Shown: one piece after another, positions 8,101-14,363 of the stretch
Position numbering within the stretch: position 1 is the stretch's first letter
How the letters are laid out: every line of letters begins with the position of its first letter
Assembly (NCBI GenBank): GCA_016929355.1
Contig: JAFGJA010000180.1
Location: forward strand, 1-15,086
Reading direction: 5' to 3'
Source of the DNA: Anaerolineae bacterium
Lineage (GTDB): Bacteria; Chloroflexota; Anaerolineae; Aggregatilineales; Aggregatilineaceae
DNA: 15,086 nucleotides
Notes under the pieces: generated by a model
Databases searched by the model: none
Told to the model about the DNA's origin: nothing
The model's input: only the letters and a program-made list of their open reading frames with translations
Made by a program: the position numbers and the translations under genes

Positions 8101-8249
8101 ATTCCGATAACACTCAGGACAAGCGTTAACCCGATCAGGCTGATCAGCAGGATGACGCCCCACCGCAGCAGACGCGGCAAACTACCTCCTTGCTGCTGGC
8201 GGCGGCGGCGACGTTGACGTGTTATGCGTGTAATGTGTAGGTTGAGCAT
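5199..8249 (-). CDS. Class A penicillin-binding protein: glycosyltransferase GT51 plus transpeptidase, with C-terminal Ig-like domains
   Basis: This bifunctional enzyme polymerises lipid II into glycan strands and cross-links the peptides, anchored in the cytoplasmic membrane. With the ATG at 8249 it has 1016 residues. A basic cytosolic tail (RQRRRRRQQQ) precedes one membrane helix (about 31-57). GT51 follows: catalytic E123 in AIEDASFYENPG, then GASTITQQL near 153-161. Transpeptidase motifs are S438-A-F-K441, S503-Y-N and K653-T-G. About 180 residues of Ig-like or beta-sandwich modules end the protein (about 828-1015, including DNQPPTITLLEPVPDS). In the GT51 motif E-D-x-x-F-x-x-H-x-G the histidine is asparagine. 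It is longer than ordinary PBP1A/1C because of the tail. The start is uncertain: a TATAAT box abuts this ATG, and an in-frame TTG at 8180 follows a perfect AAGGAGG. The gene is divergent from the response regulator cluster. Confidence 0.93.
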   Translation of the reverse strand: MLNLHITRITRQRRRRRQQQGGSLPRLLRWGVILLISLIGLTLVLSVIGIIAGLLIYDHYASELPPPEEITAAEDEAFLTSVLYDRTGSTVIYEVIDPTGGDRRWTRIADVPQYFLDSTVAIEDASFYENPGFDLRGMGRALWVNLTGGNIQGASTITQQLVRNVLFDEEDRRAVTFDRKVREVILATEISRLYSKDQILEWYINTNYYGGWAYGIEAAAQQYFSKPARDLTLAEAAMLAAIPQYPLQNPIDNPDAAKLRQGIVLQEMVDNGYLTQPEADEAYQEALAVRPFSERYDIIAPHYSFYVRAEAEAILNDLGLDGPRLLTRGGLRIYTTLDLDLQLQAECVAQSQVMRLDGNDPYVTPNTTAGTPCVAASYLPPLDEAMVGVDREVTNAAVVMLRAETGEIMAMVGSVNYGDEGIQGEFNAAAHGQRQPASAFKPIVYTAAFLQGAMSGYPNGITAATMTLDVPLTFDNGGQPYTPVNIDRQYHGPMTVRDALANSYNVPPVQLVNITGIGPVIRTAHRLGINSLNQANLYGLALALGSGEVSLLDLTYAYNVFNTGGYMVGMPVHEDERTPGFRTLNPTAILRIEDSEGQVLWQYSEETATYQRRLILEPALAYIMTDILADNEARKPAFGRGNPMELSRPAAAKTGTSNDNRDSWAIGYTPQIVTGVWMGNNNNHAMNDVTGISGAAPIWHALMEYVHTRDALPRQEWTQPATVVERTVCQISGLLPTRYCEQERELFFVDPAMGIDTQPQQADTYWNNYAINVCTWRLANASSPSNCVEDQVFFDYPPEARAWARQTGQRLPPTDYDVAGASTPFGPVAIISPQFLEDVRGTVAVRGNATDENFAYYRLDYGAGTQPDVWFQLGEPQTEQGRDMILGRWDTTALSDGAVYTLRLTMIRTDNTLATVPVSVTVDNQPPTITLLEPVPDSIYQTGDIYIPLQAEPDDNVQLAYVEFYRNGELIETSEEWPHSARWQIAETGQQTFWAIAYDDAGNSAESEHVTVTVTE

Positions 8250-8250
8250 A

Positions 8251-8280
8251 ATTATAGTACATGATAAACTGGTCAGTGAA
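8251..8280 (-). promoter_or_regulatory. Predicted promoter of the PBP gene (TTCACT-N18-TATAAT)
   Basis: On the minus strand TTCACT (8280-8275) lies 18 bases before a perfect TATAAT (8256-8251). The -10 box ends one base before the annotated ATG at 8249, so transcription would start at about 8244, inside the coding frame. Either the true start codon is further in (TTG at 8180 after AAGGAGG), or another promoter upstream is used, or the hexamer is fortuitous. Confidence 0.4.
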
Positions 8281-8336
8281 TGGGCTAACAAGTACAGCGT
8301 GAATCATACCTGGGGTGGGCAGTCATCGCAACCTTG

Positions 8337-9077
8337 ATGGTCCTGCATTCTAACCGTCACAGCTTGGGAGAGGATTACAGCTTGGACATCCTTTGTAAGG
8401 GGGATATAGAACTTGCCATTGTGGATGACGATGTTGATCTGAGCAACGAGATCAAAGACAGCCTGGAAGCTGAGGATTTTCGCGTTGTTGTATTTCATGA
8501 TGCGCCAGATTTTTTGGATTATGTACAAAATCGCAGATTACCTCATCTGGTCTTAGTTGATCTCAATTTGCCATCGACACATGGCTTTCAATTGAGCGAC
8601 CAACTCAAAGCCTGTGGCGATTTACCAATTATCTTTATCTCATCCGATGTTGAAACGCGAACGGTTGTCACTGGCATCAATAAATACGCGGACGACTATA
8701 TCACCAAACCGTTTGAGATGGAGATTCTGTTGGCGCGCGTTAATCGTTTGCTGAACCGAGTTTATGGTTTGGATGATCAAACGCTTACGCAAATTGATAA
8801 GCGATTAGCGGTTGATCTGGTCAACAACCGCGCCTATATGGATGATCGGATAATTGTGTTAACCCCAACGGAATCCCGGTTGTTAAGTTTGCTCGTGCGC
8901 AATATGGGCTATACGATCCCATCCGAAACGCTGATCGCGCATGGTTGGCCGCGCCAAAATGTATTGGACGAAACCTTTCGGGTTCACATGCACCGGCTGC
9001 GGCGCAAGCTCGAACCAAAAGGCGAATCAAGTTATATTCAAACGGTGCGCGGGGTGGGCTATTGTTTTTGCCCATGA
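8337..9077 (+). CDS. OmpR/PhoB-family response regulator
   Basis: This is a DNA-binding regulator of 246 residues. The N-terminal receiver domain (about 24-140) has the acidic cluster DDD at 30-32, the phosphoacceptor D75 in LVLVDLNLPS, S102 in the switch position and K124 in YITKPF, so it should be phosphorylatable. The C-terminal winged helix (about 155-245) has the OmpR pattern: LTPTESRLLSLL, a recognition-helix region with FRVHMHRLRRKL, and the wing YIQTVRGVGY. The start is not certain. The ATG at 8337 (preceded by an in-frame TTG) has no good ribosome binding site, whereas a TTG at 8382 is preceded by GAGAGGA with seven-base spacing and would still leave the whole receiver domain. No kinase is adjacent, so it is an orphan or shares the kinase at 10551. 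It looks more AT-rich by eye than the genes around it. Confidence 0.93.
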   Translation: MVLHSNRHSLGEDYSLDILCKGDIELAIVDDDVDLSNEIKDSLEAEDFRVVVFHDAPDFLDYVQNRRLPHLVLVDLNLPSTHGFQLSDQLKACGDLPIIFISSDVETRTVVTGINKYADDYITKPFEMEILLARVNRLLNRVYGLDDQTLTQIDKRLAVDLVNNRAYMDDRIIVLTPTESRLLSLLVRNMGYTIPSETLIAHGWPRQNVLDETFRVHMHRLRRKLEPKGESSYIQTVRGVGYCFCP

Positions 9078-9089
9078 CCTCATCATGCC

Positions 9090-9118
9090 TTGAACCACAA
9101 CCCAAAAAACGGTACTAT
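9090..9118 (+). promoter_or_regulatory. Possible promoter before the single-domain receiver (TTGAAC-N17-TACTAT)
   Basis: TTGAAC (9090-9095) and TACTAT (9113-9118) are spaced by 17 bases; each matches consensus at four of six positions. It would start transcription near 9125, about 50 bases before the ATG at 9177, making that gene separable from the upstream regulator. Confidence 0.4.
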
Positions 9119-9176
9119 CATCTTGCTTTATGAATTGTTACGCAGCATCATGCGTTTTTAGAAAGCACGGCAGATT

Positions 9177-9545
9177 ATGAGTACTATTTTGGTGGCCGAA
9201 GATGAAGCCCATATTTTGTTGTTGATCCAACGCAAGTTGGAAGCGCTCGGCTACACTGTCTTGACAACTGCTAATGGCGATGAAGCGCTCAAGATCGTCC
9301 TGGAAGATCGGCCCGATCTGCTGATTCTGGATGTTATGCTGCCCGGACGTGAAGGGTTAGATGTGTGTCGTGAAGTGAAAACCACGTTGGGCGATCAGGC
9401 CCCCCCGGTGATCCTGATCTCGGCGCTAGGTCTTCAAAGGGATGTTGAAAAGGGGATCAATGCCGGGGCCAACGCGTACATTATCAAACCGTTTTCGCCG
9501 CGCACATTGGTTGAGCATGTGGAAAATGCGCTGCGCCAGCGTTGA
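9177..9545 (+). CDS. Single-domain response regulator receiver protein (CheY-like)
   Basis: A 122-residue protein consisting only of a receiver domain: acidic pair E8-D9 in VAEDEAH, phosphoacceptor D52 in LLILDVMLPG, S82 in the threonine/serine switch position, and K104 in YIIKPF. All residues needed for phosphorylation are present and there is no output domain. Proteins of this type act as phosphate shuttles or sinks, or bind a partner directly. It lies between an OmpR regulator and the PspA-like gene, within about 1 kb of the GAF histidine kinase, which is a possible phosphodonor. It is not a chemotaxis CheY by context, because no che genes are nearby. The ribosome binding site is weak. Confidence 0.9.
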   Translation: MSTILVAEDEAHILLLIQRKLEALGYTVLTTANGDEALKIVLEDRPDLLILDVMLPGREGLDVCREVKTTLGDQAPPVILISALGLQRDVEKGINAGANAYIIKPFSPRTLVEHVENALRQR

Positions 9546-9642
9546 TCAGGTGTTGGCGAACAGCCGTTCATAAGGAAACCTCTACCACTCCCCCTGTTGA
9601 TTGGCCCACTGGGGAATTGCTGCATAGACATTATATACCCAA

Positions 9643-9673
9643 TTGACGGTCTGTTTGTGCCATCCGTGATAAA
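9643..9673 (+). promoter_or_regulatory. Possible promoter of the PspA-like gene (TTGACG, then TGATAAAA)
   Basis: TTGACG (9643-9648) matches the -35 consensus at five of six positions and is followed after 18 or 19 bases by TGATAA or GATAAA (9667-9673). The predicted start falls near 9679-9681, downstream of the first ATG (9674) and about 50 bases before the ATG at 9731. This supports the shorter gene model. Confidence 0.4.
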
Positions 9674-9730
9674 ATGGATTTTTCTAAACCTCTATTCAAC
9701 GCTTTGCCGGAAAATTCAGAGAGTGTACAA

Positions 9731-10351
9731 ATGGCGAAATTGATCAACAAACTCAACACACTGGTGCAATCCAGTGTGCGCGGCGTATTAGGCAACGATC
9801 CTGACCGGCGCTACCGGCGATCTTTGCCCAAATTGGGCCAGCACATGGATCGTGAAATTGTTGCGTTACGCGATCAGATTAACGCGGCGTTGGATGATCA
9901 AGACAGCATGATTGCAGCGATCACGGTCATGCAACAGCAGATCGCGGACTGGGATCGGCAGGCTGATGCGGCGCTGCAACGGGGGGACGAGGCTGGCGCG
10001 CGGCATACCATCCGCCAGATACAGATGCAGCAGCAGCGCTTGACTATGTTGCAAGCCGAACTCGAACAACACCAGCTTTCGACCTCGGAACTGATCAGTC
10101 AGGTGAACGCGCTGGAAGCCATTGTTGCCGAGGCGCAGCAGCACGACCTGGCGGCTGATCGGGTTGGTGCGGCTGAGGCTGATACCGTCGATGACGAATC
10201 GCTCTCATCCCGGCTGCGGAATGCGCGCCAGCAAGCGACCCAGGAAATGGAACAGGTCCAGTCCACCGAGCCGGTTGCCGCGCCCCAAGAGATGGATGAA
10301 CAGGCTATCGAAGATGATCTGGCCCGACGGCGCGCCCGGTTGAGTCAGTAG
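9731..10351 (+). CDS. PspA/IM30 (Vipp1)-like coiled-coil protein
   Basis: With this start the protein has 206 residues, near the usual 220 of the PspA/IM30 family (bacterial ESCRT-III relatives that bind and protect the cytoplasmic membrane under stress). The N-terminus MAKLINKLNTLVQSSVRGVLG is an amphipathic helix like the PspA membrane-binding helix. A long coiled coil follows (about 30-140), with the tract DRQADAALQRGDEAGARHTI matching in pattern the PspA segment in which W-x-x-K-A-x-x-A-L is followed by a charged turn and the next helix. The C-terminal quarter is acidic and low-complexity, with a final charged helix DLARRRARLSQ. An in-frame ATG at 9674 would add 19 residues that do not fit the family and would precede the predicted transcription start, so 9731 is chosen; AGAGAG upstream is only a weak ribosome binding site. 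The TAG stop belongs to a hairpin repeat. Another coiled-coil protein remains possible. Confidence 0.75.
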   Translation: MAKLINKLNTLVQSSVRGVLGNDPDRRYRRSLPKLGQHMDREIVALRDQINAALDDQDSMIAAITVMQQQIADWDRQADAALQRGDEAGARHTIRQIQMQQQRLTMLQAELEQHQLSTSELISQVNALEAIVAEAQQHDLAADRVGAAEADTVDDESLSSRLRNARQQATQEMEQVQSTEPVAAPQEMDEQAIEDDLARRRARLSQ

Positions 10352-10414
10352 GAGCCGACCAGCGTATCGGCCCTGGGCGAACGCGAACCAGAGGTTCGAT
10401 TGGTTTGCCCCTGC
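10350..10414 (+). repeat. Dispersed hairpin repeat, full copy A
   Basis: A 65-base element that matches the copy at 14426-14490, read in reverse, at 60 of 65 positions, including an identical run of about 31 bases. It has two tandem hairpins: GCCGACcagcgtATCGGC, then GGGCGAAC pairing with GTTTGCCC around an inner stem CGAACC-AGA-GGTTCG. Its ends are themselves inverted (AGGAGCC and GCCCCTG). The first two bases of the element complete the TAG stop codon of the PspA-like gene. Confidence 0.85.
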
Positions 10415-10453
10415 GCTACATTCTGCCGCTCGTTTTACCAACGGGCATTATCT

Positions 10454-10491
10454 CGCCGCCAAAATGGTGAATTCAGGCGGCGTTTTGCTTT
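10454..10491 (+). terminator. Rho-independent terminator after the PspA-like gene
   Basis: CGCCGCC (10454-10460) pairs perfectly with GGCGGCG (10476-10482) around a 15-base loop, followed by TTTTGCTTT. It lies about 100 bases after the PspA-like stop and before the kinase promoter region, so it would separate the two transcripts. Confidence 0.7.
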
Positions 10492-10550
10492 ACAAATTTC
10501 ACAGATATGGTAGAACATAGGTAGGACTCATTATACTTGGCGGAAAACGG

Positions 10551-12779
10551 ATGGATGATTCACACGAGTTTCAACAGTTTTTAGAACAACGCTATATTGA
10601 ACTTCAGACGCTCTCTGCGCTGGCGCGATCCTTGAGTGCGGTCCTGGAATTGGATGATCTCTTAACTGATATTGTGGATGCTGCTGTGCGGTTGAGTAAT
10701 GCGGAAGAAGGGTTGCTGCTGCTGCCGGGTGACGATGGGCAGACGCTGCGTATCCGCGCGGTGATGGGGATGGATAACGAAACGGCGCGTAATTTCAGCA
10801 TCAAAACCAATGATACGTTAGCGGGACAGGTCTTTCGTTCGGGCAAACCGGTGTTGATTGGCGATCAGGGGTGGCAAAAACTCAAAACGGAATATCTGGT
10901 CAAATCAATGCTTTATGTGCCCCTGTCATTTAAAGGGGATATTGTCGGGGTGTTGGGGGTCAATAACAAGCGCGCTGAACGCACCTTTACCCCGCACGAT
11001 ACCGAATTGTTGCAGGATTTGGCCGCTCATGCCGCGATTGCGATTGAAAATGCGCGGTTATACGAAGAAAGCCAGTCACGCACCCGCGAATTATCGACGC
11101 TGGTTCAGGCGGGCGAAGCGGCGAATTCTACGCTGGCAATTGATGAAGTCCTGTCCATCTTTGCGCGGCAGTTGATCGGCGCGTTGGATGTGGGGCAGTG
11201 TTATATCGGGGAATATCACGCGGATCAACACACGCTGCATATGTTAACCGCGTGCCATCATGCGTTGTGGCAGCCGGGCGAAGGGCGCACTTTTGCCCCG
11301 GCTCAGATACCGGCAGTAGCCCAGGCGTTACAACAACACCGGCTGGTGGTGCTGCCCAATTTGGAGCCTCAACCTGATAATCCTGACAGCGTATGGAGTC
11401 CCCAGCGCAGTCAGGCGCAAAGCGTGGTGTATTTGCCGCTCATGAACGATGACCAACCCGTTGGTCTGGTGACACTGTACCGTATGACCACTGGCACAAC
11501 GAATATACAAACGCTGCGCAGTTTGCAGCTTGAACTGCAACAGCTTGGCTTTGATCTGTTGATCACGCTCACCGGGCCGAATCTCACCCAGAAACAGTCG
11601 GTGTTGTTCAACCAACTGGTGCAGCTTTTGAAACTGACCGAAGCGCAATGGGTTGAAGTGGCGTTGTGGTATCCAGAAAATCATGAATTCTATACCGTAT
11701 TATCCTATGGAGCCGCGATCTGGCCGGATGGGATGAATCCCGGTCTTGATCTGGATGCTTTGCCGCAAATGGCCCAGGTGATTGAGGGTCAGCAGCCCTA
11801 CACCGATGTGCTGGTCGATGATTTAGCGACAATGCTGGACCGCGTGCATGGTAAAAGTGTGTTGGCCCTGCCGCTCTTGATGAAAGGCCAAACGGCGGGG
11901 ATTGTCTTGTTAGTCGATACACTGGCGCGGCGGACGTTTTCGCGGCGCAAGGTGCGCTTAGGACAGGCGCTTGTCTTGCAGGTTGCTAACGCTTTGAGCA
12001 ACGCGCGTTTGTACCGCGATCTGGAATTGAGCCTGGAAGAATTGCATCACACGCAAAGCAAACTGGTCCAGACCGCGCGCCTGTCCGCAATGGGGGAATT
12101 GGCGGCGGCAGTGGCCCATCAAATCAATAATCCCCTGACCACCGTCCTGGGCGATTCCGAATTAATTCTGCGCGATCTCGAACCGGATGATCGGGATTTT
12201 GAAGCGGTTCAGGCGATTCACCGGGCGGGCAAACGCGCGCATGAAGTGGTGCGGCGGCTGCTGGCGATGGCCCGCCAACAACAACCCGCCGATGAACAAC
12301 TAGAACTGCTTGACATCAATAAAACTATCCTCAATACGCTCACCTTAGTGAAAAGTCATATATTGCATGTTAATATAGCCCTGTCGATTGAATTGGATGA
12401 GCAAATTCCATTGGCGATGGGGCTGCGTGATCAACTAGAGGATGTGTGGCTAAACTTGCTGCTGAATGCCCGCGATGGGGTGGCGGGACAGGCCAACCCG
12501 CAAATCGGCATCCAAACGACGTATGATCACCTACAGGACGCGGTACAAGTCACGATATGGGATAATGGAACCGGCATACCGGTAGAGATTCAACAGCGTA
12601 TCTTTGAGCCATTTTACACCACCAAACCCGCCGGAGAAGGCACGGGTTTAGGCTTGCATATCTGCCGCCAAATTGTAGGCAAATGCGGCGGTAGCATTCG
12701 CCTCAAGAGCGCCTATAATCAAGGTACACGCTTTGAAGTTTTTCTGCCGGTCAGTACAAAAAATGAGAAAGCATTATGA
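10551..12779 (+). CDS. Soluble multi-GAF sensor histidine kinase
   Basis: This 742-residue kinase has no membrane segment or signal peptide, so it should sense a cytoplasmic signal or respond through partners. GAF domain 1 (about 20-170) is clear (AEEGLLLLPGDDGQTLRIRA, then MLYVPLSFKGDIVGVLGVNN). A second GAF-like region (about 180-340) and a third (about 350-490, VLALPLLMKGQTAGIVLLVD) are more divergent. Linkers such as AIAIENARLYEES have the usual GAF coiled-coil form. The HisKA domain carries H523 in VAHQINNPL. The ATPase has N639 in NLLLNARDG, D671 in DNGTGIP, the F box FEPFYTTK and the G2 box GEGTGLGL, so all catalytic elements are present. The H-Q-I-N-N-P-L form is common in NtrB-like kinases. 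Its stop overlaps the start of the next gene by four bases (ATGA), making that regulator the cognate partner. The signal bound by the GAF domains is unknown. Confidence 0.95.
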   Translation: MDDSHEFQQFLEQRYIELQTLSALARSLSAVLELDDLLTDIVDAAVRLSNAEEGLLLLPGDDGQTLRIRAVMGMDNETARNFSIKTNDTLAGQVFRSGKPVLIGDQGWQKLKTEYLVKSMLYVPLSFKGDIVGVLGVNNKRAERTFTPHDTELLQDLAAHAAIAIENARLYEESQSRTRELSTLVQAGEAANSTLAIDEVLSIFARQLIGALDVGQCYIGEYHADQHTLHMLTACHHALWQPGEGRTFAPAQIPAVAQALQQHRLVVLPNLEPQPDNPDSVWSPQRSQAQSVVYLPLMNDDQPVGLVTLYRMTTGTTNIQTLRSLQLELQQLGFDLLITLTGPNLTQKQSVLFNQLVQLLKLTEAQWVEVALWYPENHEFYTVLSYGAAIWPDGMNPGLDLDALPQMAQVIEGQQPYTDVLVDDLATMLDRVHGKSVLALPLLMKGQTAGIVLLVDTLARRTFSRRKVRLGQALVLQVANALSNARLYRDLELSLEELHHTQSKLVQTARLSAMGELAAAVAHQINNPLTTVLGDSELILRDLEPDDRDFEAVQAIHRAGKRAHEVVRRLLAMARQQQPADEQLELLDINKTILNTLTLVKSHILHVNIALSIELDEQIPLAMGLRDQLEDVWLNLLLNARDGVAGQANPQIGIQTTYDHLQDAVQVTIWDNGTGIPVEIQQRIFEPFYTTKPAGEGTGLGLHICRQIVGKCGGSIRLKSAYNQGTRFEVFLPVSTKNEKAL

Positions 12780-13483
12780 CAAAACCTTACATTCTGGCAG
12801 TAGATGATGATCCTGATGTGTTAGGCACGTTGTCGCGGACTCTTAAACGTGAAGGCTTTGAGGTGGCCCAGGCAACTTCTGGCCTGGAAGCGCTCAAGAT
12901 ATTGGCTTTGCGGAAACCCGATCTGATCATTCTCGATATTATTATGCCGGGGATGGACGGCTTAGCGGTATGCAAGAAGATTCGTGAAGATGACCAGTAT
13001 AACATGGTCGCCGTGTTGTTCTTGACAGCGCGCGGTCAAACCGATGATGTCGTCGCCGGGTTGGATGTTGGCGGGGATGATTATGTCATCAAACCGTTTG
13101 AAATTGTCGAACTGACCGCACGGGTGCGGGCCTTGATTCGACGCGGGCAGCGTAACGCGGTGATGTCCAGTCCGATCCTGGTGGCTGGACCATTGAAGCT
13201 GGACTCGAACACCCATCAGGTAATCGTTGACGACGACGAAGCCCACGCGATCCAACTGACTGCTACCGAACACCGGCTGCTGCGTTACATGATGGAACAC
13301 GCTGATCAAGCGCTGTCCCCGCAGCATTTGTTAGAGGCGGTCTGGGATTATCCGCCGGAAACAGGCGATCCCGATCTGGTGCGGGCGCATGTGCGCAATT
13401 TGCGCGCGAAACTCGAAGCTGGCGAGTCGCGGCCATCAGTTATTCGCACGATTCACGGCGTCGGCTACATGGTTTCGGCGTAA
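12776..13483 (+). CDS. OmpR/PhoB-family response regulator, cognate to the GAF kinase
   Basis: This 235-residue regulator starts inside the stop codon of the kinase gene (ATGA overlap), a standard sign of translational coupling and equal expression. Its receiver domain (about 4-120) has D10-D11-D12, phosphoacceptor D54 in LIILDIIMPGMDG, T84 in LFLTARG and K107 in YVIKPF, the complete set for phosphorylation. The winged-helix output domain (about 138-235) shows LTATEHRLLRYMM, VRAHVRNLRAKL and the wing VIRTIHGVGYMVS. It probably binds DNA as a phosphorylated dimer. Its winged helix is close to that of the next gene (shared LL-x-x-VW-x-YPP-x-x-GD pattern), which points to a tandem duplication. 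Target genes are not evident from the sequence. Confidence 0.96.
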   Translation: MTKPYILAVDDDPDVLGTLSRTLKREGFEVAQATSGLEALKILALRKPDLIILDIIMPGMDGLAVCKKIREDDQYNMVAVLFLTARGQTDDVVAGLDVGGDDYVIKPFEIVELTARVRALIRRGQRNAVMSSPILVAGPLKLDSNTHQVIVDDDEAHAIQLTATEHRLLRYMMEHADQALSPQHLLEAVWDYPPETGDPDLVRAHVRNLRAKLEAGESRPSVIRTIHGVGYMVSA

Positions 13484-13601
13484 CGGCGGGTCCCGTCAGG
13501 CTTTTTCATATAACTTTCATGGCTAGCGCGCCCAAAGTGGTGATTTGTCGCTTATACTTAAGACATCATTAGGGTTCAATCTAGCCAAGAGTTAAAAGTC
13601 G

Positions 13602-14318
13602 ATGGGATCAATCACTACACATACGATTTTGACGGTTGATGCCGATCCAGAGGCGCGCGCCATCATCAGCCATGCGTTGCAGCAAGAGGGCCATCATATC
13701 ATCGAAGCCCAGGACGCCAATGCTGCTTTGCAATTGGCCCGCGAGCGCCGTCCAGATGTCATTATCCTCAATTTTGCTTTTACCGATATGAACGGCTTTG
13801 AATTGTGCCGCCGGTTACGGGCTTTGCCCCTGGTCAACACCACGCCGATTCTGCTGATGAGCCGGCATCAAGGGGCGCATTACGCGGCGCAAGCGTTAGA
13901 TAGTGGCGCCGATGATTATTTGCGCAAGCCCTTCGCCACGCGCGAACTCAAAGCACGAGTCCGCGCCCTCCTGCGGCGCACCCAGTCGTATCACATCAAT
14001 GAGCGGCCTGTGTTGCGCCTGGATGCCCGGTCTAATACCGCCTGGATCGATGAGCGCGCCGTATCGCTCACGCCCACTGAATTCAGCTTGCTCTCGCATC
14101 TCTGCACAGAGCGGGAGGATCATCACACGGCCCATAGTTTGCTCCAACACGTTTGGAGCTATCCGCCCGGTGATGGTGATACCGCGTTGGTGCGCAACCA
14201 TATTCGGAATCTCCGCCGCAAAATCGAAGAAAATCCGAACCAGCCGGAGATTATCATTTCCCTGCATGGACGCGGCTATTCGGTCAATGCGCATATCATG
14301 ACGGGGGCGGCGGTTTAG
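13602..14318 (+). CDS. Atypical OmpR-family regulator lacking the phosphoacceptor aspartate
   Basis: This 238-residue protein has the receiver plus winged-helix architecture of OmpR regulators, but the phosphoacceptor position is asparagine: N57 in VIILNFAFTDMNGF (codon AAT), where the upstream paralogue has D54. One acidic metal ligand is also lost (VDADPEA instead of VDDDPD, so A14). The switch serine S87 and lysine K109 in YLRKPF are kept. The winged helix is intact (LTPTEFSLLSHL, VRNHIRNLRRKI, IISLHGRGYSVN), so DNA binding is likely. Such pseudo-receivers are known from regulators that work without phosphorylation. The ATG at 13602 is preceded by AAGAG with ten-base spacing. It lies 118 bases after the paralogue and before a strong terminator, so it may be read from the kinase promoter or its own. 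It may antagonise or co-operate with its paralogue at shared sites. Confidence 0.93.
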   Translation: MGSITTHTILTVDADPEARAIISHALQQEGHHIIEAQDANAALQLARERRPDVIILNFAFTDMNGFELCRRLRALPLVNTTPILLMSRHQGAHYAAQALDSGADDYLRKPFATRELKARVRALLRRTQSYHINERPVLRLDARSNTAWIDERAVSLTPTEFSLLSHLCTEREDHHTAHSLLQHVWSYPPGDGDTALVRNHIRNLRRKIEENPNQPEIIISLHGRGYSVNAHIMTGAAV

Positions 14319-14363
14319 TCTACGTGTTCCGCCAGCCACCACAGAATTCGTTATATAGCGCAT

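Noticed and set aside
8397..8415. AAGGGGG followed by TTG at 8413 as an alternative start for the first regulator
   Set aside because: That TTG is out of frame with the protein.
9596..9616. CCCC/GGGG complementary stretch after the single-domain receiver as terminator
   Set aside because: Arms of five bases around a long loop and no T-run after it.
13484..13520. Weak GC-rich stem (CGGCGGGTCCCGTC) with TTTTT after the 12776 regulator as a terminator
   Set aside because: Only about four to five pairs can form, so it is too weak to call.
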